Assembly: GCA_043743785.1 (NCBI GenBank)
Contig: JAYTVW010000001.1
Span: 13,498 to 77,497 of the forward strand
Source of the DNA: JAQTNA01 sp043743785
GTDB taxonomy: Bacteria; Pseudomonadota; Gammaproteobacteria; Burkholderiales; Rhodocyclaceae
DNA: 64,000 bases
Reading direction: 5' to 3'
Part shown: positions 39,629 through 49,064 of the stretch, in pieces
How positions within the stretch are numbered: position 1 is the stretch's first letter
Layout of the letters: each line of letters opens with the position of its first letter
Translations under genes and position numbers: made by a program
The notes under the pieces: model-generated
Seen by the model: the letters and a program-made list of their open reading frames with translations, nothing else
Database searches by the model: none
What the model was told of the DNA's origin: nothing

Positions 39629-42600
39629 ATGGATCAGCAGATCGTACTTGGCATCACCCTGCGCGCAGACGGCTCCAGCCTGAAGGGGGAGATTGCCGGC
39701 GTCAGCCAGGAAATCAAGCAGCAGGAGCCGCTGTGGAAAAGCCTGGCCATCTCCATGGGGTTGGTGAATGGCGCCACGGCCTTGCTGGAAATGGGCATGG
39801 AGAAAGTGCGCCAGGCGGCGACTTTCGCCGGCGACGCCGTAAAGGATGCGGCCCGCTACCAGACCCTGGGCGTGGCCATGGAGCAGGTGGGCAAGAACGC
39901 GGGCTACACGGCGGACCAGATGGCGGGATTCGAAGGCAGCCTGCGCAAGAACGGCATCGCGATGATCGAGGCGCGCTCAACCCTGACGCAGATGGCCAGC
40001 GCCCATATCGACCTGTCAAAGAGTGCCCAGCTGGCGCGTATTGCCCAGGATGCAGCGGTGATCGGCAACATCAATTCGTCAGAAGCCTTCCAGCGCATGA
40101 TCTACGGCATCCAGTCCGGCCAGGTGGATGTGTTGCGCACCATCGGCATCAACGTGGACTTCGAAGCCTCCTATCAGAAGCTGGCCCGTACCCTGCATAT
40201 CAACGCGAATCTCCTGACGGAGAACGAGAAAATGCAGGCGCGCACGAATGCGGTCGTCGAGGACGGGCAACGCAAGTCCGGCGTGTATGAAGCCTCCCTG
40301 ACCACGGCCGGCAAGCAGCTCAATTCCATGAAGCGCCTGCTGGATGATTTGTCCGTCAAGATGGGTGAGACCTTCCTGGAAGCCTTCACCGCCAAGGTCT
40401 TCGGCCAGTCTGAAATGCTGAAGAAGGCCAATGCCGAACTGGATCGGATGAAAGCCAACGGCGACATCGAGGCCTGGGGGCATGGCGTGGCCCAGGGGTT
40501 GGGGGCCGTCACCAATGGTGCGACTGGGACAGTGAAGGCCTTGTGGGAGCACCGGGACGCGGTGGAGGCTATTGCCGCCGCCTATTTTGCCTGGAAAGCC
40601 GGGGCGTGGTTCGGGCCGATCGTGACTTCTGCCGCAGCGGCCACCGCAGCCGAGGTGGAGTTCTACGGCGCGGTATTGACGGGCAATGCGGTAATGCTGG
40701 GCGGACGCGCCGAGGCAGCCGCCCGGGCGACCGCCGTGGCGGAACTGGCTACCGCAGATCTGGCGGCGGCAACGGCGGAAGCGGATCGAGCCCGGGCCAC
40801 GCTGGCCAGCGTCACGGCTCTTCGCGGCAGGGCGGTGGCGGAGCTGGAAAGCACCAACGCGACCTTGGCGGCAACGGCACAGATGGGCGCTCATTCGGCG
40901 GCCCTGCGTTATGGGCAGATCGCCGCTGACGGAAAATCCCGGGCGCTGACGGATCTGGCGGCACTGGGCCAGTTGAATGCCCGGGTGGCAGGAGAGGTAG
41001 CCGCAGCGGAGACAGTTGAAACTGCAGCCCGGCTGCGGGCGGTTGCTGCAACGACTGCCCAGGCGGAAGCTCAGGCAGCCGCTACCCTGGCGGCCAGGGG
41101 CGCCGCAGCCGGACAAGGCTTGTTTTCCAGCACCCTGGCGGCCCTGGGCGGGCCGGTCGGCGCCATTACGGCCCTGGTCATTGCAGGCGGTCTGGCCTGG
41201 GAAATCTGGGGCAACAAGGCCAGCAGCGCGGTGGATCAGGCCAACAGCAAGCTGGCCGAGGCTGAAGCGCGCCTGGATAAGGTCAAGGATCGCCAGAAGT
41301 GGGGGTCCAGCGAAGCGGGCCAGGCGGAAAAGGAGCGCATCGCGGCCGTAGCCAGGTTGGAAATGATGGAAGACACTGGCGTCAAGGGCGCCGCCTATAA
41401 CACCCAATGGCGCCTGGTTCAGACCCTGACGGACACAGTGGAACGCATGAAGGCGGAGCAGGCTAATTCTCCTGCTGCTGCGTCCTCTGCTACCCAATCC
41501 TCCGGTCGATTCGCCCAACTCGCCAGCCAGTACGCCCCCAAGGCCAAGATGGGCGAAATGCTGGGCATGCTGGATCGGGAGTACGCCGAGGAGCAGAAGC
41601 TGGCTGCGGGTAATGGTGCCAAGTTGGCCGATCTGGAGGCGTCCTACCAGCGCACCCGCAAGGGAATCATCGAACAGATGGGCAGCGACGCCTATCAAGC
41701 GACGATGAAGGGATTCACGCGAGAAACTACCGCGGCCAAGGCAGCCGAAGATGATCGATTGTCCGGCGCGGACATGAGTCATAGGCTGGGGCTGCTCTCT
41801 GACCAAGAGTACATCGATGCGCGCCTGGCTATCGAGCTGGATTTCCTGTCAAAGTCGGATTCCATCCTGCAGCGCAAATACGCAGCGGCGAAAAATTCCG
41901 CCGACAGAGAGGCGGCCCTGGCGGAGCGCGATGCGCTTAAGATCCAGAGCACAAAGCTGAAGCGCGACGCCGGCAATGAAAAGACCTTGCAGGATTTTGA
42001 CCAAGGGCGGGTCGTTTCCCAGTTCGCCCTCGGCCAGGATCGCGCTACCGATGACTTGCGCTTCCAATCCGAACTGCTGGGCAAGACCGCCCTGGAACAG
42101 CAGAAGTTGACCTATGCGCGCCAGGTTGATCGCACTGCGCTGGATGCCCTTATTGATCCCTACACGCATTCCCTGAAGCTGTCCGAGAAACGCACGATCG
42201 AGTATCTACAGGAAGCCGAAGCCGCCAAGACCGCCCGCAATGCTGAGCTGGACCATGCGGAGGCGATGAAAGGCGACTGGACCATCGGTGCCAAAGGGGC
42301 GCTTGATGACTACCTGACTAAGGCCCGCGATGTGGCCAGCCAATCCAAAGACCTGTTCACCCACGCCTTCCGGGGCATGGAAGATGCTCTGGTCAATTTC
42401 ACAAAAACTGGCAAGCTGGATTTCAAATCCCTGGCGGATTCGATCATCACCGACCTGATCCGCATGCAGGTTCAGGAGTCCATCACCGGCCCAATCGCCT
42501 CCGCCATGAAAAACGCGGGCGGCCTCTCCGGAATCTTCTCGGCACTGACGGGGAGTTCTTCGGGCGATGCTGGCACTTCTACATCCTATCTCACCGCCGC

Positions 42601-43030
42601 CGCTCCCTGGGCCAATGGCGGCGCGTTTCAGTCGGCTGGCCTGCACCAGTTTGCCAACACGGTGGTTGATCGTCCGACCTTCTTCTCCAGCAATGCCGGC
42701 GCCCTGGCTTTTCACGCCAACGGCAATGTCTTCGGCGAAGCCGGCCCCGAGGCCGTCATGCCTCTGACCCGGGATGCAGCCGGCCGCCTCGGCGTGCGTT
42801 CCCAGGGCGGTGGCCAATCCGGCGGACTAGTGGTGAATATCGTCGAGAGCCCGGGCAGCGGCGGCCAGGTGCAGAAGACCCAGGGCAATAACGGCGGGCC
42901 GGACGTGCTGACCATCCTGGTTGAGAAGGTGAAGAGTGCCGTCGGGCAGGATATCGCCAAGGGTGGCAGTCTCGCCGGCCTCATGGAGCGCCGTTACGGC
43001 CTCAGCCCGGCCATGGGAGCGGTGCGATGA
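39629..43030 (+). CDS. Tail tape measure protein
   Basis: 1133 residues. N-terminal domain (LKGEIAGVSQEIKQQEPLWK ...) and long Ala/Glu-rich coiled coils (about 350-470), a membrane-like segment (GPVGAITALVIAGGLAWEIW) and the lambda-type C-terminal block DLFTHAFRGMEDALVNFTKT; ends with FGEAGPEAVMPLTRD. Sets tail length, about 0.15 nm per residue, so a tail near 170 nm would be expected. The ATG shares the CATG palindrome with a minus-strand start. Confidence 0.93.
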   Translation: MDQQIVLGITLRADGSSLKGEIAGVSQEIKQQEPLWKSLAISMGLVNGATALLEMGMEKVRQAATFAGDAVKDAARYQTLGVAMEQVGKNAGYTADQMAGFEGSLRKNGIAMIEARSTLTQMASAHIDLSKSAQLARIAQDAAVIGNINSSEAFQRMIYGIQSGQVDVLRTIGINVDFEASYQKLARTLHINANLLTENEKMQARTNAVVEDGQRKSGVYEASLTTAGKQLNSMKRLLDDLSVKMGETFLEAFTAKVFGQSEMLKKANAELDRMKANGDIEAWGHGVAQGLGAVTNGATGTVKALWEHRDAVEAIAAAYFAWKAGAWFGPIVTSAAAATAAEVEFYGAVLTGNAVMLGGRAEAAARATAVAELATADLAAATAEADRARATLASVTALRGRAVAELESTNATLAATAQMGAHSAALRYGQIAADGKSRALTDLAALGQLNARVAGEVAAAETVETAARLRAVAATTAQAEAQAAATLAARGAAAGQGLFSSTLAALGGPVGAITALVIAGGLAWEIWGNKASSAVDQANSKLAEAEARLDKVKDRQKWGSSEAGQAEKERIAAVARLEMMEDTGVKGAAYNTQWRLVQTLTDTVERMKAEQANSPAAASSATQSSGRFAQLASQYAPKAKMGEMLGMLDREYAEEQKLAAGNGAKLADLEASYQRTRKGIIEQMGSDAYQATMKGFTRETTAAKAAEDDRLSGADMSHRLGLLSDQEYIDARLAIELDFLSKSDSILQRKYAAAKNSADREAALAERDALKIQSTKLKRDAGNEKTLQDFDQGRVVSQFALGQDRATDDLRFQSELLGKTALEQQKLTYARQVDRTALDALIDPYTHSLKLSEKRTIEYLQEAEAAKTARNAELDHAEAMKGDWTIGAKGALDDYLTKARDVASQSKDLFTHAFRGMEDALVNFTKTGKLDFKSLADSIITDLIRMQVQESITGPIASAMKNAGGLSGIFSALTGSSSGDAGTSTSYLTAAAPWANGGAFQSAGLHQFANTVVDRPTFFSSNAGALAFHANGNVFGEAGPEAVMPLTRDAAGRLGVRSQGGGQSGGLVVNIVESPGSGGQVQKTQGNNGGPDVLTILVEKVKSAVGQDIAKGGSLAGLMERRYGLSPAMGAVR

Positions 43031-43425
43031 CTATCGCCTGGCCTTCTACATTGCCCCCGCCGATGATCGATGGCTACGGCTTCGATCCGGCGTCGCCCAC
43101 CGTCAAGACGGACATGGACGCCGGCCCGGGCCGGGTGCGCCGGCGCTTCACCGCCCGGCCGACCGAGTACAAGGCCGCATGGATTTTCACGCAGCAGCAG
43201 CTGGCCACGTTCGAAAGCTGGTTCGACCTGGACGCCATGTCCGGCGCCGCCTGGTTTTCCGTCGTTGCGTGGAATGGCAAGGGCGGAGTGAGCGTCACGG
43301 CGCGGATCCCGTCCGGCACCTTTGCCGTCACCAAGCGCCCCGGCCTGATGTGGGGCGTCTCCGTCAGCCTGGAAATCCGCGATCGCCCGATCATGACCGC
43401 CACCGAACTGGCGCCCTACCTGTAA
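43027..43425 (+). CDS. Minor tail protein (distal tail region)
   Basis: 132 residues; overlaps the tape measure stop by four bases. RVRRRFTARPTEYKAAWIFT and FESWFDLDAMSGAAWFSV are like small proteins between tape measure and DUF1833 in siphophages. Function in tail tip assembly inferred from position. Confidence 0.65.
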   Translation: MTIAWPSTLPPPMIDGYGFDPASPTVKTDMDAGPGRVRRRFTARPTEYKAAWIFTQQQLATFESWFDLDAMSGAAWFSVVAWNGKGGVSVTARIPSGTFAVTKRPGLMWGVSVSLEIRDRPIMTATELAPYL

Positions 43426-43949
43426 TGGCCGATCCGACCCTCTCCGCCGCCCTGAAAGAAGCCTACGCATGTGCCCCGGCCGATGTGGTGGTGTTGCACA
43501 CCTTGGAATTCCTGCACGCCTCATTCACCACGCCCCTGCGCGTGGTGCGGGACCATACCAGCCTGACCGCGACCCTGGAAGCGTCGGCCCCGGCAAACCC
43601 TGGCGCAGTCGTGACCTTCGTGCCCTACGCCTTCGATTTCAAACTGCCCTCAGCCGGCGAGTCTTCTGTGCCAGAAATCGACATCACAATCGACAACGTG
43701 GGCGCGGACCTGATCCCGTACTTTGACGGCGCCGCCAACAGCGCCACGCCAGTGACCATGATTTACCGGCCCTACCTGAGTACGGACTTGAGCGCTCCCC
43801 ACATGAACCCACCTCTGCAGATGTACTTGCGCGCAATCTCCGCCGACATGTTCCGCATCACCGCCAAGGCGGGCTTCGGCGACCTGGGCAGCCGGCGCTT
43901 TCCCGCTCTCATGTACACCGCGCAAACCTTCCCCGGGCTGGCGGCATGA
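43425..43949 (+). CDS. DUF1833 tail protein
   Basis: 174 residues. LSAALKEAYACAPADVVVLHTLEF matches the start of DUF1833 (quoted core: AYACAPADVVVLHTLEF), and the beta strand block PEIDITIDNVGADLIPYFDG supports it. Found between tape measure and NlpC-type gene in siphophage tails. Starts on the preceding stop (TAATG). Confidence 0.88.
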   Translation: MADPTLSAALKEAYACAPADVVVLHTLEFLHASFTTPLRVVRDHTSLTATLEASAPANPGAVVTFVPYAFDFKLPSAGESSVPEIDITIDNVGADLIPYFDGAANSATPVTMIYRPYLSTDLSAPHMNPPLQMYLRAISADMFRITAKAGFGDLGSRRFPALMYTAQTFPGLAA

Positions 43950-44341
43950 GTCACTGGGCACTCCAATATCTTGGCGCGCCATGGGTGTCTGGCGAATCAG
44001 GCCCGGCAGCCTATGACTGCTACGGCCTGGTGCGGGCAGTCTATCGGGATGTGCGCGGCGTGGAGTTGCCGGTGGTGGACGTTACCCAAGCGGAGCCCTT
44101 GCGCCTGCGCCACGCCATGCAGCAACAGGCCGGGCGCTGGCTGGATTCACCGTTCCCGGTGGATATGGGCGTGGTGCTGCTGTCCCACGGCAAGCATCCC
44201 CACCATGTCGGCCTGTGGGCTGCCGTGGATGGTGGCAGGGTGGTGCATGCCGTTGAAGGGGCTGGCGTGATTGCCCAGACACCGCAAGCCCTGGCCCTGG
44301 CCGGATGGCGCATCCTCGGCTACTACCGGAGGGCCGCATGA
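43946..44341 (+). CDS. NlpC/P60-type tail peptidase
   Basis: 131 residues. Catalytic Cys in AYDCYGLVRAVY and His in HHVGLWAAV. Lambda K-like C40 peptidase of the tail tip that helps cut peptidoglycan peptides on DNA entry. Confidence 0.9.
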   Translation: MSHWALQYLGAPWVSGESGPAAYDCYGLVRAVYRDVRGVELPVVDVTQAEPLRLRHAMQQQAGRWLDSPFPVDMGVVLLSHGKHPHHVGLWAAVDGGRVVHAVEGAGVIAQTPQALALAGWRILGYYRRAA

Positions 44342-46989
44342 AAGCCCTATGCACGACCATCCGGGACCCATTCCGCCCCATGCACGCCCGGGAATGCCGG
44401 GAGGTGCGTAGTCGGCAGCGCATCCGTGCCTTGGCGCCGAAAACGAGCCAGCCTTTCATCGCGCTCCTGAATGGCAAGCCGATCCTGCGGGCCGCCTGGA
44501 ATCGTCGCCTGCAAAACGGCGACTCGCTCGCCTTCCTGTTGCTGCCCCAGGGCGGCGGCGGTGGGGGATCGAATCCGCTGGTCGTCGTCGCCATGATCGC
44601 GCTGTCGATCTATGCGCCGGGATTGGCAATGATGATGGCGGGAGGGAATGGCGCGACTGCATTTGCGGTCGCTGCCTGGCAGGCCGGCATCATGATGGCC
44701 GGCTCCATGCTCATCAATGCCCTGCTGCCACCACCGAAGGCCAGCGCCGCCGCCGCATCTGCCGCCATTGCCGCCGCATCCCCAACCTACAGCCTGCAAG
44801 CCCAGGGCAATCAGGCGCGCCTCGATGCGCCGATCCCAGTGTTATATGGCCGCCACCAGGTCTTCCCGGATTTCGCTGCCACGCCTTACGCAGAGTATTC
44901 GGGCAACGAGCAGTACCTTTACGAGCTGCTGCTGGTGACCCAAGGGCAGTGCCAGATTCAGCAGATCCTCATTGCCGATGCGACGCTCGATGCGGCCCCG
45001 GTGAATGATGGGGCGGAGCACGTGGCCAGCGGATCATTCACGGACATCAGTTACCAGATCATTCCGCCCGGGGGCACGGTAACGCTGTTCCCTAGCCGGG
45101 TCGTTACCTCGCCGGACGTGTCGGGCGCCGAGGCCTTGACCAGCGCCATCCTCGGGCCGTTCCCCTCCCATCCGGCCGGCGCTGGGACCTGCAACGCCAT
45201 CGCCATCGACGTGGTGTTTCCCCGGGGCCTCTATTACGCCAATACGGACGGTAGCCTGGCGAACAAAACCATCACCTGGATCATTGAGGCGGCTCCCATC
45301 AATACCGTGGGAACTGTCACCGGATCGTTCGTGACCATTGGCAGCGAAAGTTTTTCAGCGGCCACCACCACACCCCAGCGCCAGACCTACCGCTATACCG
45401 TCACGGTGGGCCGCTACACGGTGCGCTTCACGCGCACAGACGCGAAGGACACCAGCACCCAAGCCGCCCACGAAATCGACTGGGCCGGCATGCGGGCCTA
45501 CATCCCCGGGGCTCAGGCCTATGGCAATGTGACCCTGCTGGCCCTGCGCATGAAGGCCACCAACCAACTGAGCAGCGCCGCCACACGTAAGATCAACGTG
45601 ATTGCCCAGCGCCTACTACCAGTGTGGAACGGCAGCACCTGGAGCGCCCCGACTGCCACCAGGAGCATCGCCTGGGCCTTCGCCGATGCCGCCAGGAACA
45701 CGGATTACGGTTCCAAGTTGCCCGACGCGCGGATTGACCTGACGGGCCTCCTGGCCCTGGACGCCACCTGGGCTACCCGGGGCGATCATTACGATGGCGT
45801 GTTCGACGCCCTTGGCACCTGCTGGGAGGCCATGACCCAGATCGCCCGCGCCGGCCGCGCCATGCCCGTGTACCAGGGCGGCATTCTCTACGCCCTCCGC
45901 GACCAGGCCCAGACCCTGCCGGTAGCCATGTTTACGCCCCGCAATATCGCCCGGGGCTCCCTCAAACTGGATTACACCCTGGTTACCGAGGACACGTGCG
46001 ACGGCGTCGAGATCACCTATTTCGATGGGGATGTCTGGTCCTGGCAGACCGTCACGTGCCAGTTGCCGGGCGGCACCTACCTGCAGCCGGCCAAGCTGAA
46101 GCTGCCCGGCGTAACCTCCCGCGACCAGGCCTGGCGCGAAGGGATCACCATGGCCGCCAGCAATCGCTACCGCAGGCGCTTCGGTTCCCATCAGACCGAG
46201 ATGGAGGGGCTGATTCCGCGTATCGGCGATCTGATCGCCATCAGCCACGACATGCCCGCCTGGGGGGTGTCCGGTGACATCATCGCTCATACTGGCATCG
46301 TGGCGGGGTCCGTGCTGACCCTCTCCGAGCCGGTGGTCGGCGGAGGTACGCGTTGGCTGGCAATCTCGGCTATGGATGGCAGCGTATCCGGCCCCTGGCA
46401 GGTGTCCGCCACGGATGGTTCCACTGCCGTTACCCTGTTGGACTCGATCCCGTCATTCTCTTGGCCCGACCCCTACCTGCGGGAACGGCCACGCTATGCA
46501 CTGGGGACCACCAGCAGCAACCTCTACATTCAAGCCCGAGTGCTGACCATCAAGCCAGCATCGCCGGAGAAAATCGATCTGACGTGGGTTGTGGAATCCG
46601 CTGCGGTGCATACCGCCGACACAGGTGCGACGCCGGGAGCATCCGGCTGGCAATTGCCGGCGATTCCGGATCAGCCCATCGTTACCGGATTGATTGCACG
46701 GCCGATCCCGGGAGATCTGAGCCGTGCCGTGTTGTCCTGGCTAGCGGCGCCTGGTGCCACGAGCTATCTCATCGAGGTGTCCGGCGATGGTGTGCGCTGG
46801 ACGCGCTGCGGCGACACCTCCGCCACGTCCTACTCCCTGTCAGCTATCTACGGCTACGCCACACGCATCCGCGTCGCCGCCATTGGCGCCGCCCTGGGCC
46901 CGTGGATTACGGCGTTCTGGGGCGACTTTGCTTTCTACATGTGGGCCGGGTCTGGTATTTACGCCCGCCCGAAATTCTACGGAGTCTGA
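44338..46989 (+). CDS. Tail tip / host-specificity protein (J-like)
   Basis: 883 residues. The N-terminal part includes an RIRALAPKTSQPFIALLNGK block, a hydrophobic glycine stretch (GGGGGGSNPLVVVAMIALSI), then LDAPIPVLYGRHQVFPDF, typical of J/TipJ; the C-terminus has a fibronectin-III-like domain (AVLSWLAAPGATSYLIEVSG). Central fibre of the tail tip and probable receptor-binding protein. Confidence 0.88.
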   Translation: MKALCTTIRDPFRPMHARECREVRSRQRIRALAPKTSQPFIALLNGKPILRAAWNRRLQNGDSLAFLLLPQGGGGGGSNPLVVVAMIALSIYAPGLAMMMAGGNGATAFAVAAWQAGIMMAGSMLINALLPPPKASAAAASAAIAAASPTYSLQAQGNQARLDAPIPVLYGRHQVFPDFAATPYAEYSGNEQYLYELLLVTQGQCQIQQILIADATLDAAPVNDGAEHVASGSFTDISYQIIPPGGTVTLFPSRVVTSPDVSGAEALTSAILGPFPSHPAGAGTCNAIAIDVVFPRGLYYANTDGSLANKTITWIIEAAPINTVGTVTGSFVTIGSESFSAATTTPQRQTYRYTVTVGRYTVRFTRTDAKDTSTQAAHEIDWAGMRAYIPGAQAYGNVTLLALRMKATNQLSSAATRKINVIAQRLLPVWNGSTWSAPTATRSIAWAFADAARNTDYGSKLPDARIDLTGLLALDATWATRGDHYDGVFDALGTCWEAMTQIARAGRAMPVYQGGILYALRDQAQTLPVAMFTPRNIARGSLKLDYTLVTEDTCDGVEITYFDGDVWSWQTVTCQLPGGTYLQPAKLKLPGVTSRDQAWREGITMAASNRYRRRFGSHQTEMEGLIPRIGDLIAISHDMPAWGVSGDIIAHTGIVAGSVLTLSEPVVGGGTRWLAISAMDGSVSGPWQVSATDGSTAVTLLDSIPSFSWPDPYLRERPRYALGTTSSNLYIQARVLTIKPASPEKIDLTWVVESAAVHTADTGATPGASGWQLPAIPDQPIVTGLIARPIPGDLSRAVLSWLAAPGATSYLIEVSGDGVRWTRCGDTSATSYSLSAIYGYATRIRVAAIGAALGPWITAFWGDFAFYMWAGSGIYARPKFYGV

Positions 46990-46991
46990 CA

Positions 46992-47750
46992 ATGTCCGCC
47001 TTTCCCTCAAAATCGCTGCTGGCCGCTGCCGGTCTGGACGGTCCGACCGTGCTCACGGCCATGGGGCAGCTATTCGACGCCCTGACAGGCCTCCTCGGCA
47101 CCACAGGAACGCAGTCCGTTGCCCTGGCCGCCCTGGGCGCGCCCCTCAATAGCACCCACAATCTGGCCACGGCCTACACCATCCTACCTGCCGACCGGGG
47201 CCAGATGCTCGAGTGCGCCGGCACCTGGACCCTGGGCGCCACCGCTGCCGCCACCCTGGGCGACGGCTTTTGCGTAGGGGTCTCAAACACCGGCAGCGGA
47301 ACGATCACGATCGACCCGAACTCGACGGAAACGGTAGATGGGGTTGCCTCCATCACCCTCGGCGCTGGGCGCTCCACCATCCTGTATTGCGATGGCGGAA
47401 AGTGGGTATCCATCGGGAAGGGGGCTGTGCTGACCGTGAATGGCACGGCGCCGACGACGGCCGGGGATGTGACTGTAACCAACATCACCGGCAATGCCGG
47501 GACAGCTACCAGCGTCGGAGGAGTTACCGCTCCCGCCACGAAACCGCAGACAGCGGCAGGGGTAGGGCAGTTTGTCGGCCTTGTCGCCACATACACATCC
47601 ACGGTGCTCCCGTCGGGGGGCACGTGGGCTTATTCAGCAGTTCTGAACGGCGCGGGGGATGCAGGCATAGCCGCCGGCGGAACAACGCTTGGAATCGGCG
47701 GGACTGGCGGCGGCGCTCAGGCCGTTGGTTTTGCATGGAGAATCGCATGA
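46992..47750 (+). CDS. Tail fibre protein
   Basis: 252 residues, Gly/Thr/Ala-rich with beta repeats (NGTAPTTAGDVTVTNITG) and a C-terminal SAVLNGAGDAGIAAGG, typical of fibres. Starts two bases after TipJ. Followed by its probable chaperone. Confidence 0.82.
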   Translation: MSAFPSKSLLAAAGLDGPTVLTAMGQLFDALTGLLGTTGTQSVALAALGAPLNSTHNLATAYTILPADRGQMLECAGTWTLGATAAATLGDGFCVGVSNTGSGTITIDPNSTETVDGVASITLGAGRSTILYCDGGKWVSIGKGAVLTVNGTAPTTAGDVTVTNITGNAGTATSVGGVTAPATKPQTAAGVGQFVGLVATYTSTVLPSGGTWAYSAVLNGAGDAGIAAGGTTLGIGGTGGGAQAVGFAWRIA

Positions 47751-48136
47751 ACATCATCACCGCCCATGGCTCGTCCTGGCAGAACCCGGCACATACCGCC
47801 ATCCTCCTCACCGTAGATTTTGAAGGCCTGGGGCCGATCCCATTTTCGGCCACGCCCGACGACACGGAAGCCCACGGCCGCGATCTCTACGCCCGAGCTT
47901 TGGCCGGCGAGTTTGGTCCCGTCGCTGAATGCGTCGCGCCCGTGCTGCCGCTACTCACTGGCGACCAGGTCCGCTCCCGCCGGAATACGCTGCTGTCAGC
48001 CTGTGACTGGACCCAGTTGCCCGACGCTCCGGAAGCCGGCCGCGCCACCTGGGCAACCTACCGCCAGGCCCTGCGCGACGTGACGGCGCAGGCAGGATTC
48101 CCGGGAGCTGTGGAGTGGCCTGAACAGCCGGCATGA
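47747..48136 (+). CDS. Tail-fibre assembly chaperone-like protein
   Basis: 129 residues. The last phage gene; helical C-terminus (RRNTLLSACDWTQLPDAP, EAGRATWATYRQALRDVTAQ) is the Caudovirales tail-fibre assembly pattern (LLSACDWT...W..YRQALRD). Starts in the fibre stop (ATGA). Confidence 0.85.
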   Translation: MNIITAHGSSWQNPAHTAILLTVDFEGLGPIPFSATPDDTEAHGRDLYARALAGEFGPVAECVAPVLPLLTGDQVRSRRNTLLSACDWTQLPDAPEAGRATWATYRQALRDVTAQAGFPGAVEWPEQPA

Positions 48137-48203
48137 TCAATCTCGGGTCCGCGCCTTTTGTCCTGCGCAATTTCATTGCAACCCGTTAAACTTCCGCCTG
48201 CGT

Positions 48204-48246
48204 CAATTATCGCGAAAAGTTGCCCCAATTATCGCGCGCGGCTTCA
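48204..48246. promoter_or_regulatory. Prophage right end with transposase-site-like boxes R1 and R2
   Basis: CAATTATCGCG (48204-48214) and CAATTATCGC (48226-48235) are inverted copies of the left-end GAGATAATTG boxes. Counted from the terminal CA (48245-48246), they lie at positions 12 and 34, matching the left end at 12 and 35. Confidence 0.78.
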
Positions 48247-48265
48247 TCAAACTGAGTTTTTTAGG
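48247..48265. repeat. Right target-site duplication and last 13 bp of repeat copy A
   Basis: TCAAAC (48247-48252) is the second copy of the target duplication; TGAGTTTTTTAGG (48253-48265) matches the right end of copies B and C and completes repeat copy A. Confidence 0.9.
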
Positions 48266-48266
48266 T

Positions 48267-48698
48267 TTATTGGTCCTCAGCCCGGCGCTTCGGCGTCGAA
48301 CTTTCCGCCTGCATGAGAGGAGGGGATGCTTCGGCAGAGGGCGGTGTCAGGCGCTCCGGGTGTTGCGTTGTGCCGTTCTCCCCGGCAGCGCTGGCGAGTA
48401 CCCGCTTTACGCGGAAGTGTCTGATGGCAATGGGGCGGCCAGTTAGCTCCCGCTCCTCATTCTGGCGGCGGCCCATGGAAGCGTCTGGCGGGATAGCGGC
48501 GTTGTCCACACGCCCATCCATGGCTTTGTCGATCTCCCTGCTGGCGCGCTCAAGTGGGCCTTCCGCATTTTCGCAGGCCGGCAGGGTCGCCAGTAACAGG
48601 CTGAGAGACAGGATTGCGCAGAGGGTTTTGATGGCAGGGTACTCCGGGAGTGTTCCTGCGCAGGCGGGAGTAGCCGTGAGGCCACGCTCGCCGCGCAA
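48267..48698 (-). CDS. Lipoprotein, unknown (host)
   Basis: About 143 residues if ATG 48698 is used. A lipobox stretch (AIKTLCAILSLSLLLATLPAC) is near residues 22-42, unusually far from the start; a start closer to the signal peptide would need a non-ATG codon. The rest is polar. Its stop (TAA 48267) lies two bases from the end of repeat copy A. Confidence 0.6.
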   Translation of the reverse strand: MRGERGLTATPACAGTLPEYPAIKTLCAILSLSLLLATLPACENAEGPLERASREIDKAMDGRVDNAAIPPDASMGRRQNEERELTGRPIAIRHFRVKRVLASAAGENGTTQHPERLTPPSAEASPPLMQAESSTPKRRAEDQ

Positions 48699-48709
48699 CG
48701 CCGCATGGA

Positions 48710-48931
48710 TTAACGGGGCTTGCTGGTTTCGTGGCCGATGACGCCGCCGACGGCGGCCCCGCCGACCGTTCCGACGGCACTGCCTCCCGTGAGAATGGCC
48801 CCGCCAACCGCGCCGACACCAGCGCCAATGGCCGTGTTCTGATCCTGCCGTGACATGCCGGCACAGCCTCCCAGCGTAAGCAAGAGCGTGGCGGCGATGG
48901 CACTGATGGCGACTTTTCGATTCGTGTTCAT
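48710..48931 (-). CDS. Glycine-zipper lipoprotein
   Basis: 73 residues. Signal peptide and lipobox LGGC (KVAISAIAATLLLTLGGC), then a glycine-zipper block (GAGVGAVGGAILTGGSAVG, GGAAVGGVIGHE), as in OsmB/YMGG-type small envelope proteins. Likely outer-membrane associated, stress-linked. Confidence 0.82.
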   Translation of the reverse strand: MNTNRKVAISAIAATLLLTLGGCAGMSRQDQNTAIGAGVGAVGGAILTGGSAVGTVGGAAVGGVIGHETSKPR

Positions 48932-49064
48932 GGTGTTACCTCTTTTTGAGTGCCCCCAGGAGGCGCTACGAGCGCTTCCGCCCCTCGAGGGGGCGAGAAA
49001 ACGCGGGGTGGCCCTGCGTTTTCTTCAGAGGGATGCAGCGTGTGAAATTTCCGGGGGTGATCTG

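Larger units (their letters stand above)
8816..48246. mobile_element. Complete Mu-like transposable prophage, 39,431 bp
   Basis: Ends are TGAAG...CTTCA inside a TCAAAC duplication, with paired transposase-site-like boxes at both ends. It carries a DDE transposase and AAA+ partner, GemA and Mor, a Cro/CI-type repressor, a full lysis module, terminase, portal, capsid and a siphovirus-type tail. Early genes run leftward from about 20.0 kb to the left end and late genes rightward to the right end, the split layout I associate with BcepMu rather than Mu. All structural genes look intact, so it may be inducible. It lies between xfp and a host lipoprotein gene, inside repeat copy A, and disrupts no host protein gene. 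Confidence 0.96.

Noticed and set aside
40079..41806. 575-residue antisense frame in the tape measure gene
   Set aside because: Shadow of Ala-rich tape measure codons.
8816..48246. CRISPR array or diversity-generating retroelement in the prophage
   Set aside because: No regularly spaced repeats and no reverse transcriptase or template-repeat pair near the fibre genes.
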